A stretch of 64,000 nt of DNA from Williamsia soli (GCF_017377795.1 NZ_JAFRDR010000004.1:372001-436000); one strand, 5' to 3'. Shown: positions 48,825 to 57,439, counted from the stretch's first letter. Translations and numbers: made by a program. The notes: a model not told the origin generated them from the letters alone.

Positions 48825-49868
48825 GTGGTGCGTGTTCGATATGTCGCCGTGATGCGGACACTGATCGCCGCCGTTGTGCTGGCGCTGGCGGTTGCCCTGG
48901 GGGCGGGCGTACCGGCGGGTGCCGAACCCGGTCCTCGGAGCCCAGACGACATGCTCACCGAGTACAAGTCCCTCGGTCGTGAGGCAGAGCAGGCCACCGA
49001 AGCCATCCACAGCACAACAATCGAACTGACCAAGCAACGTGAGGCGGTCGCGGCAGCCACGACGGAGGCCGCCGCCGCAGACCAGACCCTCGCGGATCTG
49101 AAGAAGCAGGCAGAAGGGCTGCAGGGTGCTGTCGACGCCCTGGTCAATGCCAGCTACAAAGGCGCCCGGGTCAACCGGTTGTACGCCGTACTCGTCAGCG
49201 ACTCACCGCAATCCCTGCTCGATCAGATGTCCGGCCTCGAGATGGTGTCCCGTCAGACCGTCGACGACGTCCGCACGTTCACGCTCGCGAACGAGAAGGC
49301 GGAGGCGGCCAAGAAGTTGGCCGACGACACCAAGGCGAAGGCCGAGGCGGCGGTCGCGACCGCGGAGAAGACCAGCGCCGACCTGCAGGCCAAACAGAGT
49401 GAGCGGGTATTCAAGGCCACCGAGATCAGAGCGATGTACGAGGCCCTCACCGGAAAGCAGCTCGCCGAGCTCGCGGGCCCCAAGATCGAGTTCAACGCCG
49501 CGATGCTTCCCAAGGGCACCGCGCCCGAGGTCATCGCAGTGCGGGCCGCACTCACCCGGATCGGTGATCCGTACGTATGGGGTGCCACCGGGCCGGACCA
49601 GTTCGACTGCTCAGGTCTGATGGTGTGGGCGTACAAGCAGGCGGGCAAGACCCTGCCGCGGTCGAGCCAGGCCCAGTTGGCGGGCGGCACCGCCGTCGAC
49701 AGGAACGACATGCGCCCGGGCGACCTGATCATCTACTACCCCGACGCCACGCACGTCGGTATGTACGTCGGCAACGGGTACGTCATCCACGCCTCCACCT
49801 TCGGCGTGCCGGTCAAGGTCGAATCGGTCGATGGTGCCGGCCCGTTCAACTCGGCCCGCCGGTACTGA
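48825..49868 (+). CDS. NlpC/P60 endopeptidase with N-terminal coiled coil (RipA-like)
   Basis: A 347-residue exported hydrolase corresponding to Rv2190c. A signal peptide (LIAAVVLALAVALGAGVPAGA) is followed by a long alpha-helical coiled-coil region (about residues 40-200, rich in Ala, Glu and Lys), as in RipA, which controls activity or septal placement. The C-terminal NlpC/P60 domain has the catalytic DQFDCSGLMVWAYKQ, histidine in ATHVGMYVGNG and HAS as third site. GTG 48825 has TTGAGGAG 10 bases upstream; GTG 48828 or ATG 48852 are alternatives. Eight bases separate its stop from the next gene, so they are probably co-transcribed. Confidence 0.93.
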   Translation: MVRVRYVAVMRTLIAAVVLALAVALGAGVPAGAEPGPRSPDDMLTEYKSLGREAEQATEAIHSTTIELTKQREAVAAATTEAAAADQTLADLKKQAEGLQGAVDALVNASYKGARVNRLYAVLVSDSPQSLLDQMSGLEMVSRQTVDDVRTFTLANEKAEAAKKLADDTKAKAEAAVATAEKTSADLQAKQSERVFKATEIRAMYEALTGKQLAELAGPKIEFNAAMLPKGTAPEVIAVRAALTRIGDPYVWGATGPDQFDCSGLMVWAYKQAGKTLPRSSQAQLAGGTAVDRNDMRPGDLIIYYPDATHVGMYVGNGYVIHASTFGVPVKVESVDGAGPFNSARRY

Positions 49869-49876
49869 AACCCACG

Positions 49877-51280
49877 GTGCGAAAACCTTCCACGCCAGAG
49901 AACGAGCAGGGCGGTGCCCGCCGTGGGCGCCGGTGGGTATGGGTTGTGGTGGCCATTGCCGTCATCGTGGCCGTTGCGGTCACGCTCACTGTCACACTCA
50001 CGGGCTCCGGCGCAGACAGCGGTACGCAGACGCGAGAGAGCACGCCGCGGCCACAGAATCCGTTTGAAGAGGCCCGCACCCTGGGAGTTTCGCAAGTTCT
50101 GGCGGACTACAGTGCCGCTCTGCGCGACGGCGATGCGGCGACAGCGGACGCGGCGCTGGACGAGTCGGCGACGGAGATCCTGCGGGATCGCACCCGACGA
50201 TCCGCGGAGGGAATCGGTGATCTGCCGATCTCCACCTTCGAATATCGCTTGTCGAGCACGCGTGGCCCTGAACGGCTGGTGCCCCCCGAGTTGCAGGCTC
50301 GACTCGACGCCCAGGGCAGCAGCGACTCGTGGGTGGCGCCGGTGCAGTTGCGATACGCCTATGAGGGCATCGACAGCGCTCCCGTGGTGCTCGAGGTGCC
50401 GATGGTGATGGCGAGGTACCCCGACGGCTGGAAGATCGTCGCCGACTCCGGGCCCCTGTTCGGTGAGCCGGGTCCGGCAGGCCAGGTCTGGCAATACGAT
50501 GAGCCTGCTGCCAGGCCGGTGAGCACTCCGCCAAGCAAGTCGCTCGTGCTGACTAACGGCGCCTCACCGTTGACCGACGAGCTGGCGGGACTGCTGCCCG
50601 CGGCCACCGAGTCGGTGACAGGCTTCTGGGGTACGAGGTGGGCCCAGGGTGCCGGCGTGATCGTTGCGGGCTCCGACGAGGAGTTCGCATCCATCGCCGG
50701 TTCGAGCCAGGCGGATGCCGACGCTGCCGCGGCGGTGACCATCTTCGGCTCCATCGATCCCGCGGGACCGACCGCGCTGGGTCAACGGGTCGTGTTCACT
50801 CCACAAGCGGCCGGGCTCGATCCGAACACTCTCGCCGTCGTGTTGCGGCACGAGCTGTTCCACGTCGCCGCACGGACCGCTACCGCAGCAGCCGTTCCGG
50901 TGTGGGTCACCGAAGGCGTTGCCGAGTACGTGGGCAGACGTGGAACCTACACCCGACTCGAGCAGGCCGCCCCTGCGCTGGCCGCGGAGATCGCCGCGAA
51001 CGGTGCGCCCGCCGATCTCCCGGCCGATGCGAACTTCGCACCGAGCAATCCCGATGCCGCGCTCGCGTACCAGTCCGCCTGGTCGGTCGCGGCGTTCATC
51101 GCCGACACCTACGGTGATGACAAACTCAAGCGCTTCTACGTCGCACTGGCCGGTGCCGACCAGCCGACCGACCCGGCTCTCGTAATCACCGCGCAGAACA
51201 CCGCGGCGCAGATAGTGCTCGACACCTCGCGCGATGATCTGGTCAGCCAGTGGCGCGCCTGGCTCGGCCGGCAGGTCTGA
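49877..51280 (+). CDS. membrane-anchored zinc metalloprotease-like protein
   Basis: A 467-residue protein with one N-terminal membrane segment (WVWVVVAIAVIVAVAVTLTV), a spacer, and an extracytoplasmic domain. Around residue 324 it has HELFH in LRHELFHVAARTA, an HExxH zinc site, and 20-25 residues later VWVTEGVAEYVG, which fits the gluzincin pattern with a glutamate as third ligand (peptidase MA-like). The middle region (residues 60-240) resembles the NTF2-like domain often found in such proteins. The target is unknown. It follows the RipA-like gene after 8 bases and precedes pimB, so it probably belongs to the envelope programme. GTG 49877 avoids overlap with the hydrolase. Confidence 0.82.
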   Translation: MRKPSTPENEQGGARRGRRWVWVVVAIAVIVAVAVTLTVTLTGSGADSGTQTRESTPRPQNPFEEARTLGVSQVLADYSAALRDGDAATADAALDESATEILRDRTRRSAEGIGDLPISTFEYRLSSTRGPERLVPPELQARLDAQGSSDSWVAPVQLRYAYEGIDSAPVVLEVPMVMARYPDGWKIVADSGPLFGEPGPAGQVWQYDEPAARPVSTPPSKSLVLTNGASPLTDELAGLLPAATESVTGFWGTRWAQGAGVIVAGSDEEFASIAGSSQADADAAAAVTIFGSIDPAGPTALGQRVVFTPQAAGLDPNTLAVVLRHELFHVAARTATAAAVPVWVTEGVAEYVGRRGTYTRLEQAAPALAAEIAANGAPADLPADANFAPSNPDAALAYQSAWSVAAFIADTYGDDKLKRFYVALAGADQPTDPALVITAQNTAAQIVLDTSRDDLVSQWRAWLGRQV

Positions 51281-51298
51281 CGCAGCTACGGTGGGCCA

Positions 51299-52423
51299 AT
51301 GCATCGGACGCTGTTGGTCACCAACGACTTTCCGCCCCGGCAGGGCGGCATCCAGTCGTACCTGCAGAATTTGGTCGACCGTCTGCCTGCCGGCGAGATC
51401 ATCGTCTACGCGCCGAGATGGCGTGGTGACAGCCACGTGCGTTTCGACAAGGAGCAGCCCTACGAGGTCGTACGGCACCCCACCACGCTGATGATTCCGA
51501 CGCCGATCGTCGCTCACAGGGCAGCCGAACTCGTTCGCGCACACCAGGTGGACACTGTCTGGTTCGGTGCGGCGGCTCCGCTCGCGACCCTGGCGGGAAC
51601 CGTGCGCCGTGCGGGTGCGAGCCGGGTCGTCGCGAGTACGCATGGTCACGAAGTTGGTTGGTCGATGCTCCCGCTTGCCCGGCAGACGCTGGGCACGATC
51701 GGGCGTGGCACCGACGTCATCACGTACGTCAGCACCTATACCCGTGGCCGGTTCGCGGCCGCTTTCGGCCCGCGTGCGGCACTGGAACACCTGCCTCCCG
51801 GCGTCGACGTCGACCGGTTCAGGCCCGATCCGGTTGCGCGACAGAACTTTCGGGAGCGTCACGGACTGGGCGGGGCTCCGACCATCCTCTGCTTGTCACG
51901 ACTGGTTCCGCGCAAGGGCCAAGACATGTTGATCCGGGCATTGCCCGAGGTACGCGCGCAAATCGACGGCGCAGTCCTGATGATTGTCGGGGGCGGGCCC
52001 GATCAGCGTCGATTGCGTGAACTGGCGGCCGCGACCGGGGTGGCCGATCACGTCGTCTTCACCGGATCTGTGCCCGCCGACGAACTCGCCGGGTACCACA
52101 ACATCGCCGACGTGTTCGCGATGCCTGCCAGGACCCGCGGTCGTGGGCTCGACGTCGAGGGGCTCGGAATCGTCTACTTGGAGGCGTCCTCGACGGGGAT
52201 ACCGGTGATCGCCGGTGACTCGGGCGGGGCACCGGAGACCGTTCGACCGGGTGAGACCGGACTCGTGGTCGACGGCCGATCGCTTCCGGAGCTGGTCGAG
52301 GCGCTCACGACCATTCTCGGCAATCGCGAACTGGCCGAATCGATGGGGCGGGCAGGCCGCGAGTGGGTGCAGTCGCGGTGGCGGTGGGAGCACATGTCGT
52401 CGCGGCTCGCGCAGCTGCTGTGA
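51299..52423 (+). CDS. pimB: GDP-mannose-dependent PIM mannosyltransferase (GT4)
   Basis: PimB' adds the second mannose to phosphatidyl-inositol monomannoside on the cytoplasmic face, an early step towards PIMs, lipomannan and lipoarabinomannan. The 374-residue GT4 protein has the family opening LLVTNDFPPRQGGIQSYLQN, GHEVGWSMLPLARQT, VSTYTRGRFAAAFGP, the GDP-binding LSRLVPRKGQDMLIRALPEV and the EGLGIVYLEASSTGIPVIAG EX7E-type motif. It matches Rv2188c. In M. tuberculosis fadD15 follows; here two SRPBCC genes follow directly, so fadD15 has been lost or moved. Confidence 0.95.
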   Translation: MHRTLLVTNDFPPRQGGIQSYLQNLVDRLPAGEIIVYAPRWRGDSHVRFDKEQPYEVVRHPTTLMIPTPIVAHRAAELVRAHQVDTVWFGAAAPLATLAGTVRRAGASRVVASTHGHEVGWSMLPLARQTLGTIGRGTDVITYVSTYTRGRFAAAFGPRAALEHLPPGVDVDRFRPDPVARQNFRERHGLGGAPTILCLSRLVPRKGQDMLIRALPEVRAQIDGAVLMIVGGGPDQRRLRELAAATGVADHVVFTGSVPADELAGYHNIADVFAMPARTRGRGLDVEGLGIVYLEASSTGIPVIAGDSGGAPETVRPGETGLVVDGRSLPELVEALTTILGNRELAESMGRAGREWVQSRWRWEHMSSRLAQLL

Positions 52424-52490
52424 CCTCTGGATACCGGAACAAGTAAGGGTTTGTGATGGGCGTGCCGGGTCGATATGTGAAGCTAATGCG

Positions 52491-52919
52491 GTGACCAGAA
52501 TTCAGGTTGCCGACCAGACGTTTGTCGCGGCGCCCGCAGAATCGGCGACGGAGCTGATCTCCGACCGCGCGAACTGGCGTCGCTGGTGGCCGGACCTGCA
52601 GTTGACCGTCGTCGAGAATCGAGCCGAGCAGGGAGTGCGCTGGAAGGTGAGTGGCCCGCTGAACGGAACCACCGAGCTCTGGCTGGAACCGGTGCTCGAT
52701 GGGTTCGTGCTCCACTACTTCTTGCATGCGGAACCGACATCGCAGTTGCCGACCGAGCCCCGCGCACTGATGACCGAGGTCGGCAAGATCAATCATCGTC
52801 GGCGTGTTGCCGGTCGTGCGATGTCGTTCGAGGTGAAAGACCGACTGGAGGCCAGTCGCCATGTCGGGGGACCGGCGGCAGGAGAGGGCGGAGTCGCGGC
52901 ATCCGGGGGTGCCAGATGA
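52491..52919 (+). CDS. SRPBCC-fold protein, polyketide cyclase/dehydrase-like
   Basis: A 142-residue START-like (SRPBCC) protein. The fold is indicated by TFVAAPAESATELISDRANW, RRWWPDLQLTVVENRAEQG, RWKVSGPLNGTTELWLEPV and FVLHYFLHAEP, then a C-terminal helix. These proteins form a hydrophobic cavity and bind lipids or other hydrophobic ligands. It corresponds in position to Rv2186c or Rv2185c. The end is a glycine/alanine-rich tail of about 20 residues. Its stop overlaps the next ATG (ATGA), so the two SRPBCC proteins are made together and may act as a pair. The ligand is unknown. Confidence 0.85.
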   Translation: MTRIQVADQTFVAAPAESATELISDRANWRRWWPDLQLTVVENRAEQGVRWKVSGPLNGTTELWLEPVLDGFVLHYFLHAEPTSQLPTEPRALMTEVGKINHRRRVAGRAMSFEVKDRLEASRHVGGPAAGEGGVAASGGAR

Positions 52920-53353
52920 CGGATCGCACTGAGCAGTCCATCGTCATCAACGCCGATGCGCAGGCCATCATGTCGGTCATCGCCGATTTCGAACAGTATC
53001 CGAAGTGGGTCTCGGCCGCCCGTGACGTCCAGGTGACGGTTCCCGGTGCGTCAGGTCGGGCCCGGCAGGTCCGGTTCGTCTTGGATGCCGGTGTCCTCAA
53101 GGACAACTACGAGTTGAGCTACGACTGGTCGACAGACGGCAATTCGGTGACCTGGGATCTGGTCAGCAGCGATCTGCAGACTGCCCAACACGGGCGTTAC
53201 CAGCTGGTGCAGCAAGCCCCCGGGTCGACGAAGGTCACCTATGAGCTCAGCGTCAGTCTTTCCATCCCGATGATCGGCCAGCTCAAGCGTCGGGCTGAGA
53301 AGGCGATCACGGACGCAGCGCTCAAAGAACTCAAGAAGAGGGTCGAAGGCTGA
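52916..53353 (+). CDS. SRPBCC-fold protein, polyketide cyclase/dehydrase-like
   Basis: A 145-residue START-like protein with a clearer family pattern than its partner: QSIVINADAQAIMSVIADFE, QYPKWVSAARDVQVTVPG, LDAGVLKDNYELSYDW, VSSDLQTAQHGRYQLVQQAP and the C-terminal LKRRAEKAITDAALKELKKR helix that packs over the cavity. It resembles the lipid-binding coenzyme Q10/COQ10-like branch of the superfamily. The ATG overlaps the previous stop and its own stop TGA overlaps the proposed CTG start of the ArsA-like gene. It corresponds to Rv2185c. Confidence 0.9.
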   Translation: MTDRTEQSIVINADAQAIMSVIADFEQYPKWVSAARDVQVTVPGASGRARQVRFVLDAGVLKDNYELSYDWSTDGNSVTWDLVSSDLQTAQHGRYQLVQQAPGSTKVTYELSVSLSIPMIGQLKRRAEKAITDAALKELKKRVEG

Positions 53354-54603
53354 TCGATCTAGCGCCCATCCACCTCGTACTCGGTGCGGGCGGGGCGGGA
53401 ACCACCACGGTCGCGGCGGCCGGCGCCGCCGGCGACCGGGAGGCTCGTCGCACCGGCCGTCGGGGAAAGACCTTGCTCGTAACGCTGGACAGGTTCCACT
53501 CGGCGGCGACTGTATTCGGTGTCTTTTCTGTTCCGGGAGAACCCGTTCCGGCCTCGCAGCAAGTTGATCTGCTCGAACTCGACACGATGGCGATGCTCGA
53601 GGACACCTGGGGGACGGTGCGCTCGGCACTGGCTGCCGGCGAGTTGACGGGTACCGGTGTGCCCGGGGTAGGTGCTTTACTCGCAGGACTCGATCCCGAA
53701 GAGGTGCTGGGCCTACCCGGCGTCGAATCGCTGCTGGCCCTGCGCCGGATCAGGGATGAGGCGGCGTCGGGGTCATGGTCGCGGGTCGTGGTGGACCTGT
53801 CGGGCGGAACTGACCCATTCGAGTTGTTGCGTGTTCCGCAGATGGTTTCCGACACCATCGAGAGGCTGTGGCCGAGGCACCGGCGACTGGCGGCGTCGGC
53901 AGACAATGCCCGCATAGCCAGGGTCGTCGCGGTGCTCGACGAGCTCGTCCGTGACTGCGCGGATGTCGACGAACTGCTGTTCGACACCGCCGGCGTCGAT
54001 GTTCATCTCGTGGTCGGCGCCGATCGCCACGGGGTGGCGACAGCGGAGCGAGCACTCTCGGTGCTGCAGGTGATGGGACTCCCGCTCAGTACCGTGCTGG
54101 CCAATCGTGTTCTCCCGGAGAATCTCTCACCTGCGACGACAGGCGTCGGTGCGACGGGGCCGGCCGCGTGGTGGGATGAGCAGCTCGGTGTCCAGGCCGC
54201 TGCCGTCGAACGGATTCGGGACATCACCTCGGGTGCCGAATTCATAAGCCTGCCATGGCTTTCGGAGCCGATCGACTCGGTGTTGACGTTGCGGCGCCTT
54301 GGGGTGCGTATCGGGTCGCGGCAGATGGACACAGTGGGGCCGCAAGCGGCCAAGGTCGAGCGCGAATCGGGTTCAGGGGTCGATTCGATCTACCGGATGA
54401 GCTGGAGACAGGCGCTTCCGGACCCCTCGGGGCTGCAATTGGGTCGCAGCGGTGACGATCTGATGATCACCGTGAGTGGAGTGCGCAGGCGGGTGCGACT
54501 ACCGTCGGTGCTGCGTCGATGTCTGGTCTTGGGAGCCCAGTGGGACGGCGGGGTACTGACGGTTCGATTTCGCCCTGACCCCGGTCTCTGGCCCGAGACG
54601 TAG
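53350..54603 (+). CDS. ArsA-like P-loop protein with degenerate Walker A and probable CTG start
   Basis: A 417-residue protein of the ArsA/GET3 ATPase superfamily, in the place of Rv2184c. The fold is suggested by VLGAGGAGTTTVAAAG, then LLVTLDRFHSAATVFGV (switch I region), LFDTAGVDVHLVVGADRHG and LPLSTVLANRVLPENL. The Walker A has A13 and T18 where GKGGVGKTT has its two lysines, so ATP hydrolysis is doubtful. No ATG, GTG or TTG lies before the P-loop in this frame after the preceding stop; CTG 53350 overlaps that stop as CTGA. The first usual start is TTG 53473, which would cut off the P-loop. Function is unknown; a role as a membrane-protein or lipid-associated NTPase is inference. Confidence 0.75.
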   Translation: MIDLAPIHLVLGAGGAGTTTVAAAGAAGDREARRTGRRGKTLLVTLDRFHSAATVFGVFSVPGEPVPASQQVDLLELDTMAMLEDTWGTVRSALAAGELTGTGVPGVGALLAGLDPEEVLGLPGVESLLALRRIRDEAASGSWSRVVVDLSGGTDPFELLRVPQMVSDTIERLWPRHRRLAASADNARIARVVAVLDELVRDCADVDELLFDTAGVDVHLVVGADRHGVATAERALSVLQVMGLPLSTVLANRVLPENLSPATTGVGATGPAAWWDEQLGVQAAAVERIRDITSGAEFISLPWLSEPIDSVLTLRRLGVRIGSRQMDTVGPQAAKVERESGSGVDSIYRMSWRQALPDPSGLQLGRSGDDLMITVSGVRRRVRLPSVLRRCLVLGAQWDGGVLTVRFRPDPGLWPET

Positions 54604-54676
54604 CAGATAGGTAACAATGACGGGCATCGCATGAGCCACCCGACCGTGAAGGCAGCGTGAACGAGAGAAGGCCGGC

Positions 54677-55117
54677 TTGACCCATCAGCATGGCGGTGAC
54701 GCAGACGGTGCTCGGTCAGGCTCGGATGCCGAGGCCTGGCGTGCCCTCATCCTCGGCGTCCTCGAGCGTTTCGACGCGCTGGCGGCAGGCCTACTCGGCG
54801 AGGGCGGCGTGCGAACCGGCGAATCCGGTGGTCGGGCAGGCGCCCGAGGTGGACCCGGGCCACCGACCGACTTCGCCGGACAGGCGCGGATCGCCCTCGA
54901 CGGGATCATCGAAGAGGCAGGTGAACTGCTGTGGCAGATTCTGGGACAGCTGATCGCGATCTTGGAGGCGATCCAGGCTGCGCTGGAGCAGGTGATCGGT
55001 GCAGGCGCGGCGGCGCCCGCGCCTCGCTCGCCGGGTGAGACCGGGCGCGATGCGGCGTATCAACCCATCACAGTTCGCTTCGAACCCGTACGTGACGACG
55101 GCGTGGACAGGACGTGA
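54677..55117 (+). CDS. conserved hypothetical protein (Rv2183c-like)
   Basis: A 146-residue protein I do not recognise by function. TTG 54677 has AGAGAAGG seven bases upstream. The N-terminal part is acidic and low in complexity, with a helical stretch WRALILGVLERFDALAAGLL, a Gly/Pro-rich linker (residues 45-70), and a second amphipathic helix ELLWQILGQLIAILEAIQAA that may touch membrane. It corresponds in place and size to Rv2183c. Its stop overlaps the next GTG (GTGA). The flanking genes act on lipid or sugar precursors of the envelope, so a scaffold role there is conceivable, but nothing in the sequence shows it. Confidence 0.68.
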   Translation: MTHQHGGDADGARSGSDAEAWRALILGVLERFDALAAGLLGEGGVRTGESGGRAGARGGPGPPTDFAGQARIALDGIIEEAGELLWQILGQLIAILEAIQAALEQVIGAGAAAPAPRSPGETGRDAAYQPITVRFEPVRDDGVDRT

Positions 55118-56121
55118 GCGCCGCACCCCGGCACGGCGCGGGTAGAGGGGACATGGCCGTCGGTATCGACATCGGCGGGACGAGCATCCGGGCGGCAGTC
55201 GTCGACGAGAACGGCCAGGTGCTCGACACCGTCCGGTCTCAGACCCCCACGACGGCGACTGCGCTCGAGAGCTGTCTCGACTGGACCGTCGCCGAACTGG
55301 CAGAACGCTGGACGGTGACGGCGGTCGGACTCGCAGTGGCCGGATTTCTCACCACCGACCGGCAGGTGATCCGGTTCTCTCCGCATCTGCCGTGGCGCGA
55401 GGCCCGCGTCGCCGAGGAGATGACGGCCCGAATCGGCCTTCCCGTGTTCTGCGAGCATGACGCGAACGCCGCAGCGGTGGCCGAATATCATTTCGGAGCG
55501 GCCGCCCGCGGTCACAACACCCTGGTCATCGCGATCGGCACCGGTATCGGTGCCGGATTGCTCCTCGACGGTGAGATCTACCGCGGGAGTTTCGGCGTCG
55601 CCCCCGAACTCGGACACCTGCGCGTGATGCCCGACGGCAGGCCGTGCTCGTGCGGAAAGTTCGGATGCTGGGAACGATATTGCAGCGGTACGGCACTGGT
55701 GGACACCGTCGTCGAGCTGATCGCGGACGGCGGCATGTGGAACAGCCAGCTCGCCCGGGAGATCACCGACGATCCCGGTTCGCTGACCGGTCGCCGGATC
55801 GCTGCGGCCGCCCATGACGGCGACGCGCTCGCGTTGGCGGCGTTTGCCGAGTTCGCCCGCTGGCTCGGGCTGGGGCTCGCGATGGTGTGCGACGTCTTCG
55901 ATCCCGATCTCGTGGTCTTGGCCGGGGGCGTGGGGTCGTCCTCAGGGCTTTATCTCGACGAGGCCCGGGAGCACTACTCGGCGTTGCTGACCGGAGCAGG
56001 ACACCGGCGGATGGCACGCATCCGCGGAACCCAGCTCGGAGAGGCGGCGGGAATGATCGGTGCCGCTCAGATCGCCAGGATGGGGGCCAGGGCTGTGACG
56101 GACCAGCGCCCGGGTGGGTAA
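55114..56121 (+). CDS. ROK-family kinase, glucokinase-like
   Basis: A 335-residue ROK protein. The ATP-binding opening GIDIGGTSIRAAVVDENG, the active-site FCEHDANAAAVAEYHFG, GTGIGAGLLLDGEIYRG, PELGHLRV and the zinc motif CSCGKFGCWE are all present, as in glucokinases and other ROK sugar kinases; there is no N-terminal DNA-binding domain. It most likely phosphorylates glucose or a related sugar. GTG 55114 overlaps the preceding stop; ATG 55153 with GAGGGG directly before it is an equally good start and would remove 13 residues. In M. tuberculosis no ROK gene lies between Rv2183c and Rv2182c as far as I recall. Confidence 0.9.
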   Translation: MSAAPRHGAGRGDMAVGIDIGGTSIRAAVVDENGQVLDTVRSQTPTTATALESCLDWTVAELAERWTVTAVGLAVAGFLTTDRQVIRFSPHLPWREARVAEEMTARIGLPVFCEHDANAAAVAEYHFGAAARGHNTLVIAIGTGIGAGLLLDGEIYRGSFGVAPELGHLRVMPDGRPCSCGKFGCWERYCSGTALVDTVVELIADGGMWNSQLAREITDDPGSLTGRRIAAAAHDGDALALAAFAEFARWLGLGLAMVCDVFDPDLVVLAGGVGSSSGLYLDEAREHYSALLTGAGHRRMARIRGTQLGEAAGMIGAAQIARMGARAVTDQRPGG

Positions 56122-56189
56122 AGTTCTCGGCGTATGTGGTGTCGGCAACAGCGGCGGGGCGTTTGTGGCTCGTCAGAGAGTGAGAAGAC

Positions 56190-56900
56190 ATGTGGTACTG
56201 GGTCTTCAAATACATCCTGATGGGACCTGCCCTGCGGGCCCTGGGTCGGCCGAAGGTCGAAGGGCTGGAGAACATCCCGGCCAAAGGTCCGGCAATTCTC
56301 GCCAGTAATCACCTCGCGGTCGTCGACAGCTTCTACCTTCCGCTGATGGTGCCGCGCCGGATGTACTTCCTCGCCAAGAGTGAGTACTTCACCGGCACCG
56401 GTGCCAAGGGCGCGTTCCAGCGGTGGTTCTTCAATGCCTCGAGTCAGATCCCGATCGACCGCACCGGCGCCGACGCCGCGGCCGGTGCGCTCGTGTCGGC
56501 TCGTCGCAAACTCGACGTCGGTGATCTGATGGCGATGTATCCCGAGGGCACCCGGTCTCCGGACGGTCGGCTGTACAAGGGCAAGACCGGCCTGGCGCGG
56601 ATCGCGATGGAATGCGGTGTCCCGGTGATCCCCGTGGCGATGATCGGGACGAGTGAACTGAATCCGCCCGGCACCACGATCCCGCGCCTTGGTCGCATCA
56701 CCGTGAAGATCGGGAAGCCGCTCGACTTCAGCCGCTACGAGGGCATGGAGGGCAACAGGTTCATCGAACGCGCGGTCACCGACGAGATCATGTACGAGCT
56801 CATGCACTTGAGCGGGCAGCAGTACGTCGACGTCTACGCCGCGACACTCAAAGAGCAGCCGGCCGCCGAACCGGTGACCGAGACGCCCCCGGCGGCCTGA
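56190..56900 (+). CDS. 1-acyl-sn-glycerol-3-phosphate acyltransferase (PlsC-like)
   Basis: A 236-residue membrane-associated acyltransferase in the place of Rv2182c. The four acyltransferase blocks are visible: SNHLAVVDSFYLP (H-x4-D catalytic pair), the KSEYFTGTGAKGAFQRWFF region, DLMAMYPEGTRSPDG (EGTR substrate site) and VPVIPVAMIG. It would place an acyl chain on lysophosphatidate or a related glycolipid; in this order such an enzyme may also acylate PIM precursors, which is inference. ATG 56190 has GAGAAGA upstream. The next gene starts seven bases after its stop. Confidence 0.92.
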   Translation: MWYWVFKYILMGPALRALGRPKVEGLENIPAKGPAILASNHLAVVDSFYLPLMVPRRMYFLAKSEYFTGTGAKGAFQRWFFNASSQIPIDRTGADAAAGALVSARRKLDVGDLMAMYPEGTRSPDGRLYKGKTGLARIAMECGVPVIPVAMIGTSELNPPGTTIPRLGRITVKIGKPLDFSRYEGMEGNRFIERAVTDEIMYELMHLSGQQYVDVYAATLKEQPAAEPVTETPPAA

Positions 56901-56907
56901 CCCGCCG

Positions 56908-57399
56908 GTGCGCTACTTCTACGACTGCGAGTTCATCGAGGACGGCCGCACGATCGAGTTGGTCTCGATCGGGATGGTCGCCGAGGACGGCCGTGAGTTC
57001 TACGCCGTGTCAACAGAATTCGACCCTGATCGGGCCGGCCAATGGGTGCGGACGAACGTTCTGCCCAAGCTCCCGTCGCCGGCGTCGAAGGCATGGCGCT
57101 CTCGCGCCCGGATCAAGGAAGACCTGCTCGAGTTCGTGAACGCCGGACCCGGGACCATCGAGCTGTGGGCCTGGGTCGGCGCGTACGACCACGTGGTCCT
57201 ATGCCAGCTGTGGGGTCCGATGACGGCGCTGCCCAGAGAACTCCCGCGCTACACGCGTGAGTTGCGGCAGCATTGGGAATGCAGCGGGCGCCCCGAGTTG
57301 CCCGCTGCGCCCAAGGATGCGCACGACGCGCTGGCAGACGCACGGCACAACCTCAACAAGTGGCTCGCCATCGAGAATTCGGTGAACCGGCCGCAGTGA
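56908..57399 (+). CDS. 3'-5' exoribonuclease (RNase AS family)
   Basis: A 163-residue DEDDh exonuclease in the place of Rv2179c, the founder of RNase AS, which removes poly(A). The motifs are RYFYDCEFIEDGRTIELVSI (Asp/Glu pair of ExoI), WAWVGAYDHVVL (ExoII) and KDAHDALADARHNLNKW (ExoIII His-Asp). GTG 56908 lies seven bases behind the acyltransferase stop. It is a compact single-domain enzyme and should work as a homodimer with magnesium. It probably belongs to the same transcript as the acyltransferase. Confidence 0.94.
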   Translation: MRYFYDCEFIEDGRTIELVSIGMVAEDGREFYAVSTEFDPDRAGQWVRTNVLPKLPSPASKAWRSRARIKEDLLEFVNAGPGTIELWAWVGAYDHVVLCQLWGPMTALPRELPRYTRELRQHWECSGRPELPAAPKDAHDALADARHNLNKWLAIENSVNRPQ

Positions 57400-57439
57400 T
57401 CCGGGCATGAATTGGGTTCGGATGTCGGCGGGGCATTAG

